Assembly (NCBI GenBank): GCA_021839785.1 | Contig: JAKCAB010000565.1 | Location: 1-5,298 of the forward strand | Direction of reading: 5' to 3' | Source of the DNA: a bacterium | GTDB taxonomy: Bacteria; Verrucomicrobiota; Verrucomicrobiae; Limisphaerales; J093 | DNA: 5,298 bases | Shown here: piece by piece, positions 1 to 4,863 of the stretch | Position numbering within the stretch: the stretch's first letter is position 1 | Layout: every line of letters begins with the position of its first letter | The notes under the pieces: generated by a model | Database searches by the model: none | What the model was told of the DNA's origin: nothing | The model's input: only the letters and a program-made list of their open reading frames with translations | Made by a program: the position numbers and the translations under genes

Positions 1-1
1 C

Positions 2-82
2 CGGCGGCTCGTCGCGTCTTTGCCCTCGGCTCATTTCCGCGGCGCCACCCCACCTGTGGGTGCTGGCGGCCCAAAAACTTGA
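2..82 (+). CDS. Possible 3' end of an unidentified upstream gene
   Basis: The frame starting at position 2 is open from the window edge to a TGA at 80-82, giving 26 residues that end in GAGGPKT. The stop is 33 bases before the ftsI start, a normal distance within an operon. In division gene clusters ftsL or rsmH often precedes ftsI, but this fragment shows no recognisable C-terminal motif of either. Another frame is open through this stretch as well, so the reading is not unique. Real coding with unknown function is a guess from position only. Confidence 0.25.
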   Translation, partial: RRLVASLPSAHFRGATPPVGAGGPKT

Positions 83-105
83 GTCGCCCGGCGCCATCGC
101 TCTCC

Positions 106-110
106 GGAGG
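106..110 (+). promoter_or_regulatory. Shine-Dalgarno for ftsI
   Basis: GGAGG lies five bases before the GTG at 116-118. It decides the start: the same frame has a stop at 80-82, and no ATG, GTG or TTG lies between that stop and this GTG. Confidence 0.8.
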
Positions 111-115
111 CAATC

Positions 116-1990
116 GTGGGGAGATCCTTTCAATACCGACGCCTGTGGATTCTCGGAATCCTGCTGGCCCTCGGCTTTGGCGGGGTTGCCTGGCGGTTGT
201 ACCAGCTTCAGATCGCCCGACACGCCGAGTTGGCAGGGAAGGCCCGCGCCTTGACCGATCTCCGCCAAACGATCGTTCCCTGGCGGGGCGACATCCTTGC
301 GCGCGACAGCACAGTCCTGGCCACCACCGTCCCGGTCTGGACCGTGTACATCGATCTGGCTTTGTGCGCGGAGCAACTGGACGTGGTCTGCGAAGTCGCT
401 GCCGGGTTGCTTTCGCTGGAACCGAGGGTGGTGCGGGGGCGCGTGCTGCGCGGGTTGCTGGCGACCATCCGAAAAGCACGTGAAGCCCCGGCGGGCGCGG
501 TGCGGTTGCGGCGAAACGTGTCGCCCGCCGAATGGGCCGCCATCACCAACGCCCTGGCCCGGGCGACGTTCGGCTTCGACGTGACCAACCTCTCACGGGC
601 CAACGCTGATCGCCTGACCCGTCTCCGGCGCGGCTTGCTTTTCGCGCTCGACGATCAGCAGCGACGTTATCCCTTCGCGGCGCTGGCCTGTCACGTGCTG
701 GGATCGGTCAGTCCGGCGGAAGGTGACTTTCAACTGCGAGGCGCCGGTGGCATCGAACTCGGCCTCGATTCCGTCCTCGCCGGAATCCCCGGTCAGCGAA
801 TCTCAGAGCGAGACGCCGCCGGCCGCGAATTGCCCGCCCGGCGAGGGCTCACCCAGGCTGCCATCGACGGGCGGCGGGTGATTTTGGCGTTGGACCTGAC
901 GCTGCAGCGCATTGCCGAGGACGCGCTCGCCGAAGTCGTCAACGAACACTCGCCGACCAACGCCAGCATTCTCATTGTTCGGCCACAGACCGGCGAAATC
1001 CTCGCCTGGGCGTGCTGGCCCGGATTCGAGTGCGAATCGCCGGCCCAGTCGCCGCAAGAGGCCTGGTTGAACCGTCCGCTTTGGGCAGCCATCGAGCCCG
1101 GATCGACTTTCAAGGTGTTCACTCTCGCCATCGCTTTGGAGGAAGGCTTGATCACGCTCGACCAACTTGTGTATTGCGAGAACGGTCACCTCAAACTCGG
1201 TCGCGAGGTCGTGAGCGACCACGGTCTGGCCTACGGCTGGGTGCCGATGCGGACCGCCTTCGCCAAGTCGCTCAACACCGCGCACGCAAAGCTGGCGCTG
1301 GCCATCGGCCGGGAGCGGTTTTACCGGCACCTTGCCAACTTCGGTTTCGGCCAGCGCACCGGCATCCCGCTGCCAGGCGAGAGTCCAGGCTGGATTGGCG
1401 CTTTGACCAATCACGCCGCCGCTGCCGTGGCTTACGCCGGTTTCGGTCAAGGCATCGCGGTAACGCAGCTTCAGATGACGATGGCGTTCTGTGCCATTGT
1501 GAACGGCGGCTGGCTGTTGCACCCGCTGCTGGTGGCGCGCATCGAAGACGCGACCGGTCGCGTAGCCTGGCAGGCGCGTCCCACGCCGGTGCGCCAGGTC
1601 ATCCGCACCGCCACCTCGCAGGCGATGCGGGAGGCGCTGCGAGGCGTCGTGGCACCGGGTGGCACCAGCGCCGCCGCGGCGGTGGCAGACTGCGATGCCG
1701 GAGGCAAAACCGGCACGGCACAAAAGGCCAGGCGCGACCAACGCGGCTATTCCGCGGACCGGTTTTACGCGTCCTTCATCGGCTTCCTGCCCGTCGAGCA
1801 ACCTGCGATCGTCATCGCGGTGGCGGTCGATGAGCCGCAAGGCGCGCACAGCGGCGCCGCGGTGGCCGCCCCCGTTTTTCGGCGCGTGGCCGAACAGGCG
1901 GCGCGTTACCTCGGTTTGGCAAACGCGCTGCCCACGCTGCTGTCGTCGGCCACTTCGTCGGGACGCTCGCTGACAGGAGGCGCGCGATGA
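116..1990 (+). CDS. ftsI: Class B penicillin-binding protein, FtsI/PBP3-like (peptidoglycan D,D-transpeptidase)
   Basis: This protein cross-links peptidoglycan peptides outside the inner membrane, acting with an FtsW glycan polymerase at the division septum. The 624-aa product starts at GTG after a GGAGG site. It has one N-terminal membrane anchor (about residues 11-30), then the PBP-dimer region with RGDILARD (57-64) and VPVWTVYID, close to the FtsI consensus. The transpeptidase domain spans about 265-600. It carries the catalytic serine in STFK (Ser330), SLN (385-387, where most FtsI have SSN) and KTGT (531-534), plus the family segments FGFGQRTGIPLPGES and TGEILAWA. There is no PASTA domain. 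The stop overlaps the ftsW start as ATGA, so the two are probably made together. A PBP2/MrdA identity (with RodA) is the alternative, but the motifs favour FtsI. The overall family is certain; the exact paralogue is inferred. Confidence 0.93.
   Translation: MGRSFQYRRLWILGILLALGFGGVAWRLYQLQIARHAELAGKARALTDLRQTIVPWRGDILARDSTVLATTVPVWTVYIDLALCAEQLDVVCEVAAGLLSLEPRVVRGRVLRGLLATIRKAREAPAGAVRLRRNVSPAEWAAITNALARATFGFDVTNLSRANADRLTRLRRGLLFALDDQQRRYPFAALACHVLGSVSPAEGDFQLRGAGGIELGLDSVLAGIPGQRISERDAAGRELPARRGLTQAAIDGRRVILALDLTLQRIAEDALAEVVNEHSPTNASILIVRPQTGEILAWACWPGFECESPAQSPQEAWLNRPLWAAIEPGSTFKVFTLAIALEEGLITLDQLVYCENGHLKLGREVVSDHGLAYGWVPMRTAFAKSLNTAHAKLALAIGRERFYRHLANFGFGQRTGIPLPGESPGWIGALTNHAAAAVAYAGFGQGIAVTQLQMTMAFCAIVNGGWLLHPLLVARIEDATGRVAWQARPTPVRQVIRTATSQAMREALRGVVAPGGTSAAAAVADCDAGGKTGTAQKARRDQRGYSADRFYASFIGFLPVEQPAIVIAVAVDEPQGAHSGAAVAAPVFRRVAEQAARYLGLANALPTLLSSATSSGRSLTGGAR
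1975..1980 (+). promoter_or_regulatory. Shine-Dalgarno for ftsW, inside the ftsI 3' end
   Basis: A full AGGAGG sits six bases before the ATG at 1987. Together with the ATGA stop/start overlap (1987-1990), it indicates translational coupling of ftsW to ftsI. Confidence 0.85.
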
Positions 1991-3302
1991 AAAAGACCTG
2001 GATCCCACTCGCGGTTTGCGTCGGCCTGTTATCTCTGTTGGGAACGTTGGTTTTGGACAGCACTGCCGTGGCTCAAACCGTCCCGCGCCGCTTGAACTCA
2101 CACGTCGGTTGGTTGGCCATCAGCCTCGCCTTCGCGGTCGCGTTGGCGCTGACGCCGTATTCGGCGCTGGTTGAATGGCGATTGCCGGAACGACTGCGCC
2201 GGCGTGGATTCGCCCGCCTGCGGCTGCCCTCGCTGTTGCTGGGTGTGGCAGTGCTGCAACTCGTGTTGGTGTTGATTCCCGGACTGAGCGAAGTCCGCAA
2301 CGGCGCGCGCCGCTGGCCGATCTGGGGCGGGCAACCCTCGGAGCTCGCGAAGCTCGCCTTGATCTTCGCGCTGGCGGATTACCTGGCACGAAATCAAACG
2401 CGGCTGGCGGACCGGCATTACGGCTTCGTGCGACCCGCGGCGATGGTGGGCGTGGTCCGGGCCTGATCTTTGCGGAGCCGGATTGGGGCGGCGCCACGGT
2501 AATCGCGGTGGTCGGCCTCGCCTTGATGAGCCTGGCCGGCACGCGCACTTTTTATCTGGTCTCCGCGGTGAGCATCGCCAGCTTGCTGGGCGTGCATTTG
2601 TTGCTCACCAACCCGCACCGGCTCGGGCGCGTGCTGTGTTTCACTGACCTTGAAGGGCACCAATACGGTGCGGGCCTTCAACAATGGCGCTCGATTTTGG
2701 CGATCGCCAGCGGCGGGCCGTGGGGCCGGTTCATCGGGGACGGTCGCTTCAAGGCCGGTTACGTGCCGGCACAGGAAACCGACTTCGTCTTTTCCGTGTT
2801 GGGCGAAGAACTCGGATTTGTCGGCTGCCTGCTGGTGCTGGCGCTCTACGCGACGGTGGTCGTTTGCGGATTGCGCGTGGCGATGCGGACGGCCGATCCC
2901 TTTGGCCGGTTGCTCGCCTGCGGCGTCACCACGCTGATCGGCTTGCAGGCGCTGATCAACGTCGCGGTGGCCACCGGCAGTATGCCGAACAAGGGTCTGC
3001 CGCTGCCGTTCGTCAGCTATGGCGGCTCCAACCTGCTGGCGCTGTTTGCCGGCGTCGGGCTGCTGATCGGCGTCGCCCGGCATGGGCCTCTCGAACCCGA
3101 GCCGGACCGGCTCCCCAAACGGCGTGCGGCCGGGAGGTTTTGGGGGTTGCGCGGTTCGGCCAACACCGTGGCCATCCGGCACGCGTACCAACTGCCGCCC
3201 AAACCCGCCCACGGCATGGTGACGCCCCGCTGGGCGCGAGTCGGCACGAAAGCACCCGGCCACCCGTGCTTGGGCGCGCTGCCTCGGGTTTCCATCGCGT
3301 GA
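1987..3302 (+). CDS. ftsW: FtsW/RodA/SpoVE (SEDS) peptidoglycan glycosyltransferase, FtsW-like, frame broken near 2457
   Basis: SEDS proteins polymerise lipid II into glycan strands in the membrane, paired with a class B PBP, here the overlapping ftsI product. The start at 1987 follows AGGAGG. The first frame gives 157 family-like residues: hydrophobic segments near 6-25, 40-58 and 78-98, and GGQPSELAKLALI typical of FtsW. It then stops at 2464-2466. The rest continues in another frame from about 2460: GLIFAEPDWGG (usual form EPDxG), ETDFVFSVLGEELGFVG, and PNKGLPLPFVSYGGSNLL near the C-terminus. The Asp of the TDF motif (residue 266 in the repaired protein) matches a residue essential in studied SEDS enzymes. 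Adding one C at 2457-2458 gives VVPGLIFAEPD and a 438-aa protein. A sequencing or assembly indel is likelier than a true pseudogene. The last 65 or so residues, beyond GVARH, are an Arg/Pro-rich tail I do not recognise. Confidence 0.88.
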
Positions 3303-3335
3303 GGCGGTGGTAGCCGGGCAAGGTCGCGGGCGAAG

Positions 3336-3698
3336 TTATGGCACCGGCGGGGGCGGGACGGGACTGGCGCCAGCCGGCGGCGGGAGCATTGAGCCCGGCA
3401 CCGGCGCGGCACTGGGAGCCGTCGGCGCGGTGGGCGGGGTGTTGATGATTGTCAGCGCTTGTTTGACGATCAGTTTTCCCATCTCGCCACCGACGTGGTT
3501 GAACGAGGAAAGCAAGTGCAGCGTGGCGGCGGCAGGTCCAGAGAACTCCCAGCGACAATCCTCGAAACGGCAGCCGTCGAGTTGGACCGACGAATAGCCG
3601 CAGTACACCAGGCGGCACTTCTTGAAGGTGCAACCCTGGAACAGATGGAAATCCATCAGCACCGGCTCGGAGTCGAAAGTGTAGTTCTTGATCTGCAT
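3336..3698 (-). CDS. Small pentapeptide-repeat protein with cysteine ladder and proline-rich tail
   Basis: The product is 120 aa, starting MQIKNYTFDSEPV. Residues 23-52 form six uninterrupted five-residue units (CTFKK, CRLVY, CGYSS, VQLDG, CRFED, CRWEF). These fit the A(D/N)LXX pentapeptide pattern with Cys at the first position of five units and an aromatic or leucine at the centre. This predicts a short right-handed beta-helix. Residues 53-86 are a conventional amphipathic stretch. Residues 88-120 contain 15 prolines in 33 and look disordered. No signal peptide is visible, so it is probably cytoplasmic. The gene is convergent with ftsW (33 bases between stops) and lies 77 bases downstream of the toxin gene on the same strand. 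A GTG at 3777-3779 that overlaps the toxin stop (GTGA) could give a 147-aa form. I prefer the internal ATG because the extra 27 residues look random and a promoter-like sequence sits just before the ATG. The function is unknown. Confidence 0.72.
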   Translation of the reverse strand: MQIKNYTFDSEPVLMDFHLFQGCTFKKCRLVYCGYSSVQLDGCRFEDCRWEFSGPAAATLHLLSSFNHVGGEMGKLIVKQALTIINTPPTAPTAPSAAPVPGSMLPPPAGASPVPPPPVP

Positions 3699-3709
3699 AG
3701 CGCGGGGCG

Positions 3710-3739
3710 AAGCTACCCGCCGCCCAGCGCCGGGTGCAA
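3710..3739 (-). promoter_or_regulatory. Putative sigma-70-like promoter of the pentapeptide-repeat gene
   Basis: On the minus strand, TTGCAC (3739-3734) is followed after 18 bases by TAGCTT (3715-3710), which ends 11 bases before the ATG at 3698. Each hexamer is only a partial match to the consensus. Support comes from the same arrangement, including GGCGGGTAG and then TT, in front of the antitoxin gene. A transcript from here would have about a five-base leader, consistent with the absence of a Shine-Dalgarno. Confidence 0.4.
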
Positions 3740-3775
3740 GCGGCGAAGGCCGGTGACGAAGGCCGGCCCAGCCGT

Positions 3776-4117
3776 TCACCCAAGGATCCGCTGGAAGACG
3801 TTCGCGAGAGTTTCCCTGACCCGCGCGCGATCCGCAGGCAGGAGGGCGCCCAACTTTCGTGCGACGCAGGACTTCTCGATCGTGCCCAGTTTCTCTGTGC
3901 GCGCTGTGGAAGGCAACTTCAGCCCGGCCCCTTTCCAGTCCGACAGCGTCAGGTCAGTGTCCACCCTTGCGTAATGACTGGTGACCGGAACCACCAGCAA
4001 ATCCGCGTCGCCGAAATCCTGCACTACCAGCACAGGGCGGCGCTTGACACCCTGCCCGCCCGAAAACACCAGGAGCGCCAGCAACACGTCCCCTTGCGCA
4101 TAGACCGGCGGGGGCAT
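3776..4117 (-). CDS. Type II toxin, PemK/MazF-like endoribonuclease
   Basis: Toxins of this family cut mRNA when freed from their antitoxin. The 113-aa product has the family layout: QGDVLLALLVFSGGQGVKRRPVLVVQD at the N-terminus, with GD at 9-10 and the KRRP loop at 25-28; PVTSHY (Thr46); then LSDWKGAGLKLPSTARTEKLGTI (59-80), as in PemK-like proteins. The Arg of the RRP motif and Thr46 align with catalytic residues known from MazF. The start ATG shares one base with the antitoxin stop (TGATG). A GAGG at 4125-4122 lies four bases upstream, so translation is probably coupled to the antitoxin. The reading frame extends further upstream to 4189, but that overlaps antitoxin coding. The length and motifs look intact, so an active toxin is likely. 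The RNA target cannot be read from sequence. Confidence 0.87.
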   Translation of the reverse strand: MPPPVYAQGDVLLALLVFSGGQGVKRRPVLVVQDFGDADLLVVPVTSHYARVDTDLTLSDWKGAGLKLPSTARTEKLGTIEKSCVARKLGALLPADRARVRETLANVFQRILG

Positions 4118-4311
4118 CAATCCTCGTCGTAGAGGGTGTCCGCCGGCGCGTATTGGGCCGCCAACTGTTCCGCCGAAAACCGCGACCATTCGCGCGCCTC
4201 GGTGTTTTCGGTCTGACGCGCCAGCAGGTAATCCACGTAATGCAAGGCCTCCTGCTGGAGTTCGGCGGGCAACGCCCGCGTCTTGCGGGTAATCAACTCA
4301 ACCGTGCTCAT
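4117..4311 (-). CDS. Antitoxin, DUF2281-type, partner of the PemK-like toxin
   Basis: The product is 64 aa, from MSTVELITRK to TLYDED. The first half (LITRKTRALPAELQQEALHYVDYLLARQ) matches the DUF2281 pattern of a helix, LPxELQ, then a hydrophobic helix. The acidic C-terminal half (REWSRFSAEQLAAQY and the final DED) is the kind of segment that wraps a MazF-fold toxin; this role is inferred. The gene lies directly before the toxin with a one-base overlap (TGATG), the usual antitoxin-first order, which helps keep antitoxin in excess. The start at 4311 is chosen because the family begins here and a promoter-like sequence ends seven bases before it. The frame is open back to 4416, but those 35 extra residues look random. 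No Shine-Dalgarno is seen. Whether it binds DNA and autoregulates is unknown. Confidence 0.8.
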   Translation of the reverse strand: MSTVELITRKTRALPAELQQEALHYVDYLLARQTENTEAREWSRFSAEQLAAQYAPADTLYDED

Positions 4312-4318
4312 GCGCAAG

Positions 4319-4347
4319 AAACTACCCGCCTGCACGGCGCCCAGCAA
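4319..4347 (-). promoter_or_regulatory. Putative promoter of the toxin-antitoxin operon (leaderless)
   Basis: On the minus strand, TTGCTG (4347-4342) is followed after 17 bases by TAGTTT (4324-4319), which ends seven bases before the antitoxin ATG. Transcription from here would begin at or next to the start codon. The -10 region and its GGCGGG prefix repeat the sequence before the pentapeptide-repeat gene. Confidence 0.4.
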
Positions 4348-4429
4348 GCGCGGCGGTGGAAAACCTGGACGTACGGACGGCGAGGGAAGCCCTTTGTTCC
4401 TTGCGGACCTGCTCACCTGCCAGGGAGCC

Positions 4430-4488
4430 GGTAGGGCGGCGTTGCGGCGCCGCCCTGATCTTTGGGCCGAGCGGCAGCTCGGCCTACC
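4430..4488. repeat. BIME-like palindromic element: two inverted REP-like hairpins with GGTAGG feet
   Basis: The 59-bp element begins GGTAGG and ends CCTACC, a perfect inverted pair. The left hairpin has stem GGGCGGCG (4434-4441), a six-base loop and CGCCGCCC (4448-4455). The right hairpin has GGCCGAGC (4465-4472), loop GGCA and GCTCGGCC (4477-4484). Each stem is 8 bp and perfect. Read from its own outer end, each hairpin starts with GTAG, the tetranucleotide that marks REP sequences mobilised by RAYT (TnpA-REP) transposases. A nine-base spacer separates the stems. No target duplication or transposase is present. A bidirectional terminator is the alternative, but there is no T-tract. Confidence 0.65.
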
Positions 4489-4712
4489 AAGTTCATGGAA
4501 AGGTGCCGGATGGCCTCGTTCTGAAAGCGGAAAGCTTCAACCGGAGCATTGTGGAGCGGAACAGGGCGAAACAAAAACTTCGCTTGCTTTCCGGGACGGT
4601 TGGTAATCTGCTCTCCAGCGCCCCGAAAGGGCACGCGTGCAAGCCGAAACCAACTCCCGATACGCGGGCGTCCAGCGCGGCCCCGGGCCAAGGGCTGGTT
4701 TGGAAACTCCCA

Positions 4713-4772
4713 TTGGGTGTCCAGCCTTCAGGCTGCCGGGCGCCGCACTCACGCTGAAGCGTGGACACCCAA
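4713..4772. repeat. Second palindromic element: two inverted hairpins within an 11-bp terminal inverted repeat
   Basis: The 60-bp element is bounded by TTGGGTGTCCA (4713-4723) and its exact complement TGGACACCCAA (4762-4772). Inside are two small hairpins: CAGCC, loop TTCA, GGCTG (4722-4735) and CACGC, loop TGAA, GCGTG (4750-4763). The arms are inverted copies of each other. They differ only within the stems, where every change is matched by its pairing partner. The whole could fold as a cloverleaf on the 11-bp stem, or as two separate hairpins. No reading frame explains it. Confidence 0.65.
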
Positions 4773-4863
4773 CGTTCGGGTCCCCGCTCTTGGCGCGTCG
4801 CCAGCGCGTTTTCCGACCGCCTCTCCGTCGCCGCTGGCGGAAAGGGTTCACCCCGCATCCGTT

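Larger units (their letters stand above)
4312..4863. other. Divergent intergenic region, no gene seen
   Basis: This stretch of about 550 bases lies between the divergent antitoxin and NHL-repeat genes. Several frames are open on both strands, but their translations are Arg/Pro/Gly-rich, overlap one another and match no family I know. What can be supported is the antitoxin promoter at the left and two palindromic elements (4430-4488, 4713-4772). A small perfect hairpin is also present at 4791-4803 (TGGCG, loop CGT, CGCCA). I see nothing definable in 4489-4712. Confidence 0.6.

Noticed and set aside
43..68. Imperfect hairpin (CACCC/GGGTG) before ftsI as an attenuator or terminator
   Set aside because: The stem is short, bulged and lacks a T-tract. 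It probably lies within the upstream coding end.
803..2101. Long open frame on the minus strand (432 codons) across ftsI
   Set aside because: It is antisense to a PBP with all catalytic motifs. Its translation is Arg/Gly/Pro-rich with no known domain, as expected opposite GC-rich coding DNA.
2450..2466. Programmed -1 ribosomal frameshift in ftsW
   Set aside because: The codons GTC CGG GCC TGA do not form a slippery X XXY YYZ heptamer, and no clear downstream stimulator is seen. A missing base explains it more simply.
2418..3263. Minus-strand open frame (281 codons) across ftsW
   Set aside because: It lies opposite a conserved membrane-protein sequence and its translation is low-complexity and charged. 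It is a shadow of ftsW.
3303..3335. Bidirectional terminator between the convergent ftsW and pentapeptide-repeat genes
   Set aside because: The 33-base gap has no convincing stem-loop or T-tract on either strand. A 6-bp stem at 3250-3271 is inside ftsW and has no T-run.
3702..3720. Hairpin GCGGG/CCCGC before the pentapeptide-repeat gene
   Set aside because: The 5-bp stem with a nine-base loop is weak in DNA this GC-rich, and the same bases fit better as the -10 region.
3699..3779. Extended GTG start for the pentapeptide-repeat protein overlapping the toxin stop (GTGA)
   Set aside because: The added 27 residues look random and no Shine-Dalgarno precedes the GTG. The internal ATG has promoter-like sequence just before it. 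Kept as an alternative, not the main call.
3459..3974. Plus-strand open frame of 171 codons opposite the pentapeptide and toxin genes
   Set aside because: It lies antisense to two recognisable proteins and spans their intergenic gap. No motif is present.
4413..4691. Minus-strand open frame of 92 codons, and overlapping frames at 4493-4878
   Set aside because: The translation runs straight through the palindromic element at 4430-4488 and otherwise has no protein features. The overlapping frames are mutually exclusive and equally featureless.
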